NCBI GenBank assembly: GCA_030426385.1
Contig: JAUHYI010000020.1
Coordinates: 1 to 57,818 of the forward strand
Source: Phycisphaerae bacterium
GTDB taxonomy: Bacteria > Planctomycetota > Phycisphaerae > Phycisphaerales > Phycisphaeraceae
DNA: 57,818 nt
Direction of reading: 5' to 3'
In this document: in pieces, positions 34,200 to 42,450 of the stretch
Position numbering within the stretch: the stretch's first letter is position 1
How the letters are laid out: each line of letters begins with the position of its first letter
Made by a program: the position numbers and the translations under genes
Notes under the pieces: generated by a model
Told to the model about the DNA's origin: nothing
The model's database searches: none
Seen by the model: the letters and a program-made list of their open reading frames with translations, nothing else

Positions 34200-35196
34200 A
34201 CGTGTAGACAATCCCCGGCTCCGGCTCCCACAATCGTGCCGTCTCAATCCCTGGTAATTCCGCCAACGCGCGATACTCCGATCCGATTGCCACATAGTCA
34301 TCCGTCTCCGCCATCACCGCAGGCTTGCATGCAATCGGATCGCGCAACACCGCAAAACCATCTGCCGTCCCCACCGCAAACGTATAAAATCCATCCAGAT
34401 CAATCAGCCCATGTTCCAATGCTTCCTGCAATGTATCGCCTTCGCGCATGCGCCACGTCAGATACCCCGCGGCCACTTCCGTATCGTTGTCCGTGCGAAA
34501 CTCAATGCCATACCGCTGTAATCGCCGACGCAATCGATTGTGATTGCTCAGGCTTCCGTTATGCACCAGACATAAATCCAAACCCGTGGAAAATGGATGC
34601 GATCCTTCAGTCGTTACCGCGCTCTCCGTGGCCATTCGCGTGTGCCCGATCACATGCGTCCCCTTCATCCCGCGCACATTGAATCGATCCACAATCTCGC
34701 GGGGCAATCCCACCTCTTTCAATATCTCGATGCTTCGCCCAATACTCATGATCCGCGCATCGGGCCAATTGGTTCTCAAGTGTTCGCGCAGCATCGCTTC
34801 GTCGGCTTTCACCTTGATCACTGCATACGTCTGATTCACCAACAACGACACGTCACTGATAAATGTCTTCGACAAATCTTCGGTCAGTTGTTCCCAGTTC
34901 ACCGCCACCCCCACATTGCCCCCCCCACTTGCCCCCCCACTTGCCACCTCACTTACCCTCCCACTTGCTCTCCCATTTATCCGTCCGCCAACCGCTTGCG
35001 GCTTAGCGATCTGTTCACTTCCCACATCCCGCAACGTCACTTTGATCTCACCCGCGCTCGCTTCATCTCCATAAATCGCAAACCCCGCACTATCAGGCCC
35101 ACGGTCACACATCGAATCCAGCATCGGCGCAAACATCTTTCCGATCACCGGTATCAACGCGTCATTCTTCAGATACAAACCGACTATGCCACACAT
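34180..35196 (-). CDS. mgsA: N-methylglutamate synthase subunit A (class II glutamine amidotransferase)
   Basis: The ATG at 35196 follows CAGGAG and places the catalytic Cys directly after Met (MCGIVGLYL), as required for Ntn amidotransferases, so the longer frame to 35223 is rejected. The 338-residue product has the class II signature HTRMATES, VHNGSLSNHNRLRRRL and DTEVAAGYL. It corresponds to the glutaminase-like domain of glutamate synthase. It is the first gene of the methylamine operon. About 25 residues (GGRINGRASGRVSEVASGG onward, roughly 70-98) are low complexity, encoded by C-rich DNA at 34906-34990, and break the fold before NWEQLTEDLSKTFISD. Confidence 0.88.
   Translation of the reverse strand: MCGIVGLYLKNDALIPVIGKMFAPMLDSMCDRGPDSAGFAIYGDEASAGEIKVTLRDVGSEQIAKPQAVGGRINGRASGRVSEVASGGASGGGNVGVAVNWEQLTEDLSKTFISDVSLLVNQTYAVIKVKADEAMLREHLRTNWPDARIMSIGRSIEILKEVGLPREIVDRFNVRGMKGTHVIGHTRMATESAVTTEGSHPFSTGLDLCLVHNGSLSNHNRLRRRLQRYGIEFRTDNDTEVAAGYLTWRMREGDTLQEALEHGLIDLDGFYTFAVGTADGFAVLRDPIACKPAVMAETDDYVAIGSEYRALAELPGIETARLWEPEPGIVYTWGRGGA
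34906..34990. repeat. C-rich low-complexity element inside mgsA
   Basis: Repeats of CCCCCCACTTGCC alternate with CACCTCACTTACCC across about 80 bases. On the coding strand it gives Gly/Ala/Ser/Arg-rich residues in frame. It closely resembles the element in the UxaA-like gene (24080-24180, CCCCCCCACTTGTCC). Confidence 0.7.
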
Positions 35197-35593
35197 ACCA
35201 GACACTCCTGCCCGCCCCCACACACATACTTACTTGCTTACTTACACATACACCTCACCACGTTTGCCTCTATCCTGCCTCCACCAACCCCCACCAGCCC
35301 CACCACCAGCCTCCCCGCCAGCCCTGCAACTTGCCCAATCCCAAAGCGCACCACACAACCGCCACGGCCCAGGCCATTCGCTCATTAATGTTCAATTTTT
35401 ATACACATGCCGCGACTCAGATCACCACACGCACGACCCTGCGACTATACCAACCCCATCACCATAATGTCAAACAATATTCTTATTTTTACGAATTTTT
35501 TCCACGTTATCCCAAAACCCGTATTTTTCCATCTCACGCAATAGCAAACCTCGCTACTTGACAAGACTTATCGATTGTTCAACAATTGAACAC
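35197..35593. other. divergent control region between the methylamine operon and the Fis-type regulator
   Basis: A 397-bp spacer with no gene. It should contain the promoter of mgsA on the minus strand and that of the regulator on the plus strand. C-rich sequence continues upstream of mgsA to about 35340. A promoter-like TTGACA with an overlapping inverted repeat lies at the right end (35558-35592). Confidence 0.5.
35558..35592 (+). promoter_or_regulatory. promoter-like element with overlapping inverted repeat, possible leaderless start
   Basis: TTGACA (35558-35563) is followed after 17 bp by AACAAT (35581-35586, four of six to TATAAT). An inverted repeat TGTTCAA-CAA-TTGAACA (35576-35592) covers the -10 box and ends one base before the ATG at 35594. 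Transcription would start about at the start codon, implying a leaderless mRNA. The inverted repeat is well placed for autorepression. Confidence 0.5.
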
Positions 35594-36169
35594 ATGGACA
35601 TCATGCATTACAACGACGAAGAAAAGCACCTTCACCAATATCTCGCCGAACTCGGCCACGACAACACCATCATTGCCGCCGACGCCGACCCTTTCGAATA
35701 CGCCATCAATCAACCTTTCGATGCTGCGTACATCGGCCTGCATCCGCATGGGCTCGAACTCATTCGCCTTCTTCATCGGCGCAACCGCGAATGCCTGGTC
35801 ACCATCGTCACTGCCGACATCAACGCGCGCTCTGCAGCCGAAGCCATGCAGCTCGGTGCATTCGATTACCTTTTCACCCCTCTTGAAAAACATGACATCG
35901 AGCGCACCGTCTTAATGATGACGCGCGAATATCAAAACCAACGCGAGCGCCACAACCTGGCCGGCCATATTGATAACTTCGATCTCACAACCTCACTCGA
36001 TGCGAACGACTCGCCCCCCACCACCTTGCGCGATATCGTTGCGGCCGTTGAACGCCGCGCCATCGAACGTGCACTGACCCAACACAACGGCAACATTGCA
36101 CGCGCCGCACGACAACTCAACATCAGCCGCACCACTCTCTACTCCAAAATGCAACCGCCCAACCCTTAA
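35594..36169 (+). CDS. response-regulator-like protein with degenerate receiver and Fis-type HTH
   Basis: A 191-residue protein. Residues 1-115 follow a receiver fold (DNTIIAADADPFEYAI, HGLELIRLL, VTIVTADINARSAAEAMQLGAFDYLFTPLEK), but the acidic pair reads ND, the phosphoacceptor Asp is replaced by Gly (YIGLHP) and the KP lysine by Thr (FTPLE). Phosphorylation is therefore unlikely. Residues of about 150-188 are a Fis-type helix-turn-helix (ERRAIERALTQHNGNIARAA, then LNISRTTLYSKM), as in NtrC proteins but with no AAA+ domain between. It is divergent from the methylamine operon and may regulate it; the effector is unknown. A longer frame starting at TTG 35558 is less likely because it begins within the promoter-like element. 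Confidence 0.78.
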   Translation: MDIMHYNDEEKHLHQYLAELGHDNTIIAADADPFEYAINQPFDAAYIGLHPHGLELIRLLHRRNRECLVTIVTADINARSAAEAMQLGAFDYLFTPLEKHDIERTVLMMTREYQNQRERHNLAGHIDNFDLTTSLDANDSPPTTLRDIVAAVERRAIERALTQHNGNIARAARQLNISRTTLYSKMQPPNP

Positions 36170-36204
36170 CCCAAACCACGCCCCCTTGCCCCCGCAAAAA
36201 AAAA

Positions 36205-36233
36205 CGGCCTGTCGTATTGACTACGACAGGCCG
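36205..36233. terminator. bidirectional rho-independent terminator
   Basis: A perfect 12-bp stem (CGGCCTGTCGTA with TACGACAGGCCG, 5-base loop) lies between two convergent genes. Nine A residues precede it (a T-run for the minus-strand chemoreceptor gene) and CCTCTTTT follows it (for the plus-strand regulator gene), so it can stop both transcripts. Confidence 0.88.
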
Positions 36234-36296
36234 CCTCTTTTCACTCTATCTGCTTGCGGTCACCCTTGCGAGCGACGCGCGTTTCTATTCATCACA

Positions 36297-39200
36297 TCAC
36301 AATCGGAACTGCCCGATCAATGCGCTCAACTGTTCCGCTTTCGCCGACAGTGACTGCGCTGCCTGCGCCGCTTGCGTCGTACCTTCACTGGATTGACGTG
36401 TCACCGTAGCGATCGATTCAACATTACGGCTTACTTCTTCGCTGGTGGCGGACTGCTCTTCAGCGGCCGCCGCAATCGTCTGGATCATGCCCGCCACTTC
36501 CCGGGCTGACGTTACAATTCGATTCAGACTTTCACCGGCTTCGGTTGCCTTACGCACACCCACATCAACCTGGTCGGTGCCGACACTCATTTGTTGCACC
36601 GCCTGGCCTGTTTCATTCTGAATCGCCTTGATCGATTGGCCAATTTCTTCCGTGGCCTGTGTCGTTCGGTCCGCTAATTTACGAACCTCATCGGCGACCA
36701 CTGCGAACCCACGACCATGTTCACCCGCTCGCGCGGCTTCGATCGCTGCATTCAATGCCAACAAGTTGGTCTGATCCGCAATGTCATTAATCACTTCGAT
36801 GATTTCACCGATTTGATCACCGCGTTTGCCTAATTCTTCAACGCACGCCGCGCCAGCTTTCACCGCTTCACTGATCGCCTCCATCCCTGCGATCGTATCT
36901 TTCACGACGTCGCCACCTTCACCCGCAACACGGCCTGATTCTTCCGCATTACGTGCGGCATCCGCGCTCTTACGTGCTACCTCAACCACGCTCGCTGACA
37001 TCTCTTCAACGGCAGCACTGATCTGCGTTACTTGCGATGTCTGCTCGCTCATGCCCATCGCCATTTGATCGCTCGATGCTGCGATTTCTGTCGCGGCTGC
37101 AGCCACTTCATTCGAGGCTTCAGCGACTGTCACCATGACGCCATGAATCTTCACCACGAACAGGTTAAACCATTTACCGAGACTGCCCAGTTCATCACGA
37201 CGCGATTCATCAACGCGCTTCGTGAGGTCGCCTTCGCCTTCGGCAATGTCTTTCAGGTTCACCACCATCGCTTCAACAGGATTGATAATCGAACGCGCAA
37301 TCGACACGCTCAACACCAGTCCAACCACAACGGCTGTCAACAGCATCACCAGCTCAACCCATTGGACTGAACTTTCCGTGCTGTGCATTTTATCACTGTA
37401 AAACTCGCTTAATCCTTCCGCAATCGCTTCAACCTGCGCCACATTTTGATACGACTGGGCCGCGGCAAAACCAACCTGAAGATTGTCATTGATCAGAAGA
37501 CTCGCTTCATGGGTATAGGATTCAATAATCCCGACCACTTCCTGGATCTGTTCCATTTCCCGCGCCGCCTCAGCCGGGCTAGTCGCCGCGGCGTCAATCA
37601 GTTGCCTGACTTTTCCGAGACTCAAGGCCAGTTCACCTAACTGTTCTTCCATCGACGCTACGTGTCGGTATTGACCGTCCAACATGTATTCATTCTGATG
37701 ACTAAAAACTTTGAGCCAGTGAATCTCTGACTCTTCCAACATCATGATCAGTTCGGCGACTTGCGCGATTTTGTTCACATTGGGACTTGATACAGCTTCC
37801 AATTGGTGCAACTGCTCACGGTGATGGTGAATAATCGTTTCCAATGTCTGCCCGATCTTTTCACCAGCGTGACCACTTGTTTCTTTGATTTCTTCGATCT
37901 CGTGGAATTTCTCCGAAACCGTTTCAAACTTCACCATATACGTACCAATGAGTTGCTCTAATTCGCTGATCGCTTCATTGGCCTGCACATTTGATTCACC
38001 TGCATGCAGCTCACGCAGCTTTGCCGTAAGCTCGGTCGACAGGTCTAGATGTTGTTCAACACTCTCGTCACCACGTTGCTTGTCTTCAATGCCATACAAC
38101 AGGAATTCGTTTTCAAGCCGCCCCATCTCGGTAACCATCTGTTCCACTTGCGAAACCTGCTGTGTCTGCTTAACCACACCATCCACCACGCTTCCGTAAT
38201 ACCATGCCACACCCCAGATACCAATCAGCAGTGCGACCAGACAACCGTGACTGGCATACAACTTCACGCCGATCTTGACGTGATTGAGCGCACCGGTCCA
38301 CGTAAGTCCTATTACTAGCGCCAACAACAACACGCCGAGCACGATGACGACCATCGCCAGTTTGCTGCCGTGAGCATAGTCAAGCGAAACCGTGTCATAT
38401 GAACTTGAATTCCATGCTTGCTTCGTTCGACCATAAATGTCGGCAAACTTTTTCTGGTCAATCAAAGTACCATTACCTGCAACCGTTGCACCATGACCAG
38501 CGGCTGCGTGAGATGCTGTACCGTGCCCAGCATTCGCGGCCACTTTCCCATGACCACTGCCATGGCCTGCATTTGCCGAGGCATGATGATTGCCGACAGG
38601 CGTCTTTGCCGCGACGCCTGGCCCTGCGGCCGATGCCGGGAATGATGCCAGAATCGCAGCACTCTTGGTCTGCGACAGCCATTCAACCTCACCGGTGCCG
38701 ACGTTGTAAATCGCGCCGACGACCTTGACCAAACCACGCCGTACTAACTCGCGCGTTTGTGGACTTTCGCGAAACAGATCTTCGATGGATTGCCACACGT
38801 TCGCTTCAATGCCCGCATCGATCAGCGCCGTGCCTTGCGCATGCGGATGATCATGCATCGCTTTTTTAACGGCCGGTGCAATGTTGTCGACCAAACGTGG
38901 AATGTTACGCTCCAACGCGTGGCCCTTGCCTTGCACGGCATGCGTCACCGCAGTCACTGCCCCACATTGCGAATGCCCCAACACGACCAGCACCGGCGTA
39001 TTCACGTGGGCCAAACCATATTCGATCGAACCGATCTCATCGATATCACACACATTGCCCGCCACGCGAACCACAAACAGATCCATCACGCCAGCGTCGA
39101 ACACACGTTCGACTGGAATGCGCGAATCCGAACACGTGATCACAGTCGCGTACGCATGATCGCCTTGATTTTCGCTACCAGCCTGGGCCAATCGCGTCGC

Positions 39201-40253
39201 ATCCGTATGAGGATGTTCTGAGACACCACTTACAAATCGACTGTTGCCGGCCTGCAAATTCGCAATGGCCTGATCGGCTGACGGCTTGGCGGTAAATCGC
39301 TCAATGTTTAACGGCGCATGCTCCACCTGATTGCTCTGCGCTACTTTTTCAATTGGCTCGTCGCCTGTCGCAAACACGTTACGCGCCCGCGTTGGGTCCG
39401 ATTCAACCTTTGCCAGAATGGCGTCTGATTTACTTTCATCAAGCCATTGAATCTGGCCACTACCCACGTCATAAAGCGCACCCACAACCTTGACAAATCC
39501 GCGTTTCACCAGTTCTCGTGTTGCGGGACTTTCACTAAACAGGTCTTCGATCGATTGCCACACATTGGATTCAATCCCTGCCTGCACCAGCGCATCACCC
39601 TCGGCATGCGGATGATCATGCATGGCCCGATTCACTGCCGGTGCAATGTTGTCCACCAGCTTGGGAATGTTGCGCTCCAGCGCATGACCCTTACCTTGCA
39701 ACGCATGCGTCACGGCAGTTACTGCGCCACATTGCGTATGACCCAGCACGACCAGCACAGGGGTGTTCACATGAGCCAAGCCATATTCGATTGAGCCGAT
39801 CTCGTCGGTATCACACACATTGCCAGCCACGCGAATGTTAAACAAATCCATCACACCCGCATCGAACACACGCTCCACAGGCACGCGTGAATCCGAACAG
39901 GTAATCACGGTGGCCAGCGCGTAGTCGCTCTGGTTTTCGCTGCCCGCTTTTAATAGGCGTTTTTTGTCCGTATGAGGATGCGACGATGTGCCACTGATGA
40001 AACGGGAATTGCCCGCCTTCAATATCTCAACCACTTCAGCAGGCGACGGTTTAAACTTAAACCGTTCTGTATTTAGTTTGGCATGGCTCTGCGCGGCGGA
40101 AGATGCCGCAGCCACGTGATCCAACGCTACAGGCTGAGCGTGGACTTCGCCAGCATGGCTGTTCGACCCAGCCTGCAACTCACTCACGCCAAGGAACCCC
40201 ACCATGACAGTGGCCAAAAACAACACAAAAAATCGTCGAGTTACGGCTCGCAT
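36297..40253 (-). CDS. chemoreceptor with two tandem periplasmic beta-carbonic anhydrase domains (CA-CA-TM-TM-sensor-TM-HAMP-MCP)
   Basis: A 1318-residue protein with a near-perfect ribosome site (AGGAGGT) before the ATG at 40253. A signal peptide (about 1-28) is followed by two beta-carbonic anhydrase domains, roughly 65-285 and 315-535. Each keeps the zinc ligands and catalytic dyad: CSDSR (C119, D121, R123; C374, D376, R378) and GHxQCGAV (H172, C175; H427, C430). A His/Gly/Ala-rich linker (about 554-594), TM1 (632-655), a short loop, TM2 (667-690), a helical sensor region (about 695-960), TM3 (about 966-990), HAMP and an MCP signalling domain (about 1060-1318, with the tip [20 protein letters not shown]) follow. 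The topology places both enzyme domains in the periplasm. Expected role: sensing CO2/bicarbonate or local pH for taxis or other signalling. The two enzyme domains are near-duplicates. Confidence 0.9.
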   Translation of the reverse strand: MRAVTRRFFVLFLATVMVGFLGVSELQAGSNSHAGEVHAQPVALDHVAAASSAAQSHAKLNTERFKFKPSPAEVVEILKAGNSRFISGTSSHPHTDKKRLLKAGSENQSDYALATVITCSDSRVPVERVFDAGVMDLFNIRVAGNVCDTDEIGSIEYGLAHVNTPVLVVLGHTQCGAVTAVTHALQGKGHALERNIPKLVDNIAPAVNRAMHDHPHAEGDALVQAGIESNVWQSIEDLFSESPATRELVKRGFVKVVGALYDVGSGQIQWLDESKSDAILAKVESDPTRARNVFATGDEPIEKVAQSNQVEHAPLNIERFTAKPSADQAIANLQAGNSRFVSGVSEHPHTDATRLAQAGSENQGDHAYATVITCSDSRIPVERVFDAGVMDLFVVRVAGNVCDIDEIGSIEYGLAHVNTPVLVVLGHSQCGAVTAVTHAVQGKGHALERNIPRLVDNIAPAVKKAMHDHPHAQGTALIDAGIEANVWQSIEDLFRESPQTRELVRRGLVKVVGAIYNVGTGEVEWLSQTKSAAILASFPASAAGPGVAAKTPVGNHHASANAGHGSGHGKVAANAGHGTASHAAAGHGATVAGNGTLIDQKKFADIYGRTKQAWNSSSYDTVSLDYAHGSKLAMVVIVLGVLLLALVIGLTWTGALNHVKIGVKLYASHGCLVALLIGIWGVAWYYGSVVDGVVKQTQQVSQVEQMVTEMGRLENEFLLYGIEDKQRGDESVEQHLDLSTELTAKLRELHAGESNVQANEAISELEQLIGTYMVKFETVSEKFHEIEEIKETSGHAGEKIGQTLETIIHHHREQLHQLEAVSSPNVNKIAQVAELIMMLEESEIHWLKVFSHQNEYMLDGQYRHVASMEEQLGELALSLGKVRQLIDAAATSPAEAAREMEQIQEVVGIIESYTHEASLLINDNLQVGFAAAQSYQNVAQVEAIAEGLSEFYSDKMHSTESSVQWVELVMLLTAVVVGLVLSVSIARSIINPVEAMVVNLKDIAEGEGDLTKRVDESRRDELGSLGKWFNLFVVKIHGVMVTVAEASNEVAAAATEIAASSDQMAMGMSEQTSQVTQISAAVEEMSASVVEVARKSADAARNAEESGRVAGEGGDVVKDTIAGMEAISEAVKAGAACVEELGKRGDQIGEIIEVINDIADQTNLLALNAAIEAARAGEHGRGFAVVADEVRKLADRTTQATEEIGQSIKAIQNETGQAVQQMSVGTDQVDVGVRKATEAGESLNRIVTSAREVAGMIQTIAAAAEEQSATSEEVSRNVESIATVTRQSSEGTTQAAQAAQSLSAKAEQLSALIGQFRL

Positions 40254-40370
40254 GGCCTACCTCCTGCATCCCGCGTTGGGATGATGGTGTAAAAACGTTT
40301 CCCGATCGTGATGCGACGTGGCATTCTCGACCTGCCTGAGAAACGCAATAGGAAACAAGAATTGTTCATT

Positions 40371-40399
40371 CACTTCCTTTCAATCGGGAAGTGATCACT
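40371..40399. promoter_or_regulatory. overlapping inverted repeats upstream of the chemoreceptor gene
   Basis: CACTTCC (40371-40377) pairs with GGAAGTG (40387-40393), and the last bases are reused in the 10-bp palindrome AGTGATCACT (40390-40399). They lie about 120-145 bases upstream of the start codon. An operator or an mRNA hairpin are both possible. Confidence 0.4.
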
Positions 40400-40635
40400 G
40401 CGACTTGACAACCAAATTTCATCGCTACCAGCTTGGCCCATAACCTCACGACCGATAACCATGATCCAACGCATCGCATCACCAAAGCGCGACCTTTAGC
40501 TTTCCCATTTCAACCGCGGCGTCTATCTCCACGAAACAAAGCGTCTTCCACCTATGAAACGGGACGCTGGCGCGTCGCCGGCTAAACATAAACACTACGA
40601 TTGGATTGGTTGCGACCTATCCATAAAAAGAAAAA

Positions 40636-40659
40636 GCCCACGCTCGTTTGAACGTGGGC
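40636..40659 (-). terminator. rho-independent terminator of the GH4 gene
   Basis: GCCCACG (40636-40642) pairs with CGTGGGC (40653-40659) around a 10-base loop. On the minus strand the hairpin is followed by TTTTTCTTTTT. It lies about 80 bases beyond the GH4 stop codon and separates it from the downstream chemoreceptor gene. Confidence 0.8.
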
Positions 40660-40740
40660 CTGGGTGTGTTGTTATAGGTATATCGTTGACACAGGCGCCA
40701 ACAATCGCGCCTTGCGATTAGCAATTAGCGCGTTCTGAAA

Positions 40741-42294
40741 TTATCGATAATCGCGCAAGTAATCTTTTTCGGCGGCAAACATTTCCATCGTCATGGCCTT
40801 AATCTGACGCGGTGTCAAGATGGCCTGACACAATGGATCAAGCATCAATGCGTGCACCGCGGCTTCGATGGATAGCTCGATCGTGGAAGTGGCTCCCAAA
40901 TCAAACATTGCCATATTGGACGCACACACGTGGGCCATTTGTGCTGGCAACGCGCCAAAGCGCGTGGGCTGAATACCATTGCGATCGACCAGACAGGCCA
41001 CTTCAACACAACCGTCGCCCGCCAAGTTGGTGATCAACTTACCCGCCTCGCCGTCGCTGCGTCTACCGACTCCGGCGGCGTGATTCATCACATTACCGTG
41101 AATGCGAAACGGGGTATCCTTTTCGATGGATTCGATAATCCACGTGCCATATTCCCATGACCGTTCTGGCTCGGGCATATCCTGACCATCAACCATACGC
41201 AGCCGCTGGGCGTCTGCTTGTTTACGCCAATCCGGCCAATTGCTGGCATAGAAACGCGAGCCGCCATGATAGCCCAGACGCAACAATTTTTTGCCCTCGT
41301 CTGACTTGCGGTAGTACGGCAGGTACTCCGACAGATGGCCTGACGATTCAGTGATGAACGCTCCGAAATTCACGCACATGTCTTTGCGAATCAAATCTTC
41401 ATGCTTGTATTGTTTGTCAATTTCGCCGGGTTTTGCGTGGAAAATATCCGCACTATCAAAACGGGCCAGCCCCGACTCGGCCTCGGCAATACCCTCAGCA
41501 ATTTCACGCTCAAACTTTGCGTACAGATGACTGCGATACAGATCCTGGCCCTGATGTTTTAATTTGGTAAACCACGCGAGATGGTTGATGCCCGCACATT
41601 CCCATTCCATTTCTTCGTAAGGCACGTCGGCATATTCTGCCAACAAATGGCTCGTGCCCTGCACACTATGACATAGCCCGACCACCGGCACCTCAGGCAC
41701 CGCACGTCCTGCAGCCAGACACATCATGTTCATCGGGTTGGTGTAATTGAGCATCAACGCACCCGAGCACAGCTCACGCATATCGCGCAGAATGTCGAGA
41801 AACACCGGCACCGTTCGTAGCGCTTTGAATAATCCGCCGGGGCCTATCGTGTCGCCGATACATTGATCCACGCCATACTTGAGTGGAATGTCATTGTCGA
41901 ACCTGACACAATCCGTGCCTGATACCTCCACGCAACAGACCACATAATGACTACCGGGCAACACCTCACGACGATCCGTTGACGAACGCACGGTCCAGTT
42001 GGCTTTGCCCAGTGAAGCGATCAGTTTTTCGATGACCTTGTGCATCGTGGCCAATCGATCTGCATCAATATCCACCAAGCGAATTTCGCCCCCGACATTG
42101 CCGGGAATCAAAAACACGTCTTTACATAAGGTAGGACAAAACTGTGAGCCAGCACCCATGAATGTGATGTTGAGTGGCCGGGTCATTTTGCCTGGCAAGC
42201 CTGCCTGCGAATCGGCGGCCTTGGTGTGAGCGCTGTGACCTACCGCTGTTTCATTGGCGTCATCAGCGAGGGCGGTCGTGGTTGAATCTGACAT
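40741..42294 (-). CDS. glycoside hydrolase family 4 (alpha-galactosidase/alpha-glucosidase type)
   Basis: About 517 residues from the ATG at 42294; an in-frame extension to 42375 is possible but atypical. After a divergent 35-residue leader the GH4 NAD-binding motif appears (NITFMGAGSQF). It is followed by the family blocks QCIGDTIGPGGLFKALRTVP, LNYTNPMNMM, the metal-binding CHSVQGTS with its Cys, and AGINHLAWF with its His. GH4 enzymes cleave alpha-glycosides through an NAD- and Mn-dependent redox mechanism in the cytoplasm. The CHSVQ form is typical of the MelA-like alpha-galactosidase and alpha-glucosidase branch rather than phospho-glycosidases. It is divergent from an AraC regulator and ended by its own terminator, so it is monocistronic. 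Confidence 0.87.
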   Translation of the reverse strand: MSDSTTTALADDANETAVGHSAHTKAADSQAGLPGKMTRPLNITFMGAGSQFCPTLCKDVFLIPGNVGGEIRLVDIDADRLATMHKVIEKLIASLGKANWTVRSSTDRREVLPGSHYVVCCVEVSGTDCVRFDNDIPLKYGVDQCIGDTIGPGGLFKALRTVPVFLDILRDMRELCSGALMLNYTNPMNMMCLAAGRAVPEVPVVGLCHSVQGTSHLLAEYADVPYEEMEWECAGINHLAWFTKLKHQGQDLYRSHLYAKFEREIAEGIAEAESGLARFDSADIFHAKPGEIDKQYKHEDLIRKDMCVNFGAFITESSGHLSEYLPYYRKSDEGKKLLRLGYHGGSRFYASNWPDWRKQADAQRLRMVDGQDMPEPERSWEYGTWIIESIEKDTPFRIHGNVMNHAAGVGRRSDGEAGKLITNLAGDGCVEVACLVDRNGIQPTRFGALPAQMAHVCASNMAMFDLGATSTIELSIEAAVHALMLDPLCQAILTPRQIKAMTMEMFAAEKDYLRDYR

Positions 42295-42427
42295 TGTGAT
42301 GAATTCCCGTGGGGTAAAAGGGACATGCCTCGCGTCTACAACGACTACCCGTGCGTCAACAAGCACAGGCGGCATGAGATCGCCCCATCATGGCGGATTA
42401 CACGAAAATTACAATCGGCAAGATGTG

Positions 42428-42444
42428 ACTAATGGTGTACATTA
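42428..42444. promoter_or_regulatory. inverted repeat at the AraC start, sharing ACTAATGGTG with the other AraC promoter
   Basis: TAATG-N5-CATTA (42430-42444) lies six bases before the AraC start codon, and ACTAATGGTG (42428-42437) is identical to 18390-18399. The position suggests autoregulation and control of the divergent GH4 gene. Confidence 0.4.
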
Positions 42445-42450
42445 TGTGAT

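Larger units (their letters stand above)
40254..40740. other. intergenic region between the GH4 gene and the chemoreceptor gene
   Basis: A 487-bp gap holds the terminator of the GH4 gene (40636-40659) and a GC-rich palindromic stretch at about 40562-40590. It also has two symmetric elements upstream of the chemoreceptor: CACTTCC-N9-GGAAGTG (40371-40393) and the palindrome AGTGATCACT (40390-40399). The chemoreceptor promoter is presumably between the terminator and 40254, but no clear -35/-10 pair was identified. Confidence 0.5.

Noticed and set aside
34597-35388. A 263-codon plus-strand frame opposite mgsA
   Set aside because: It is antisense shadow with Pro/Thr-rich low complexity; mgsA carries the conserved amidotransferase motifs.
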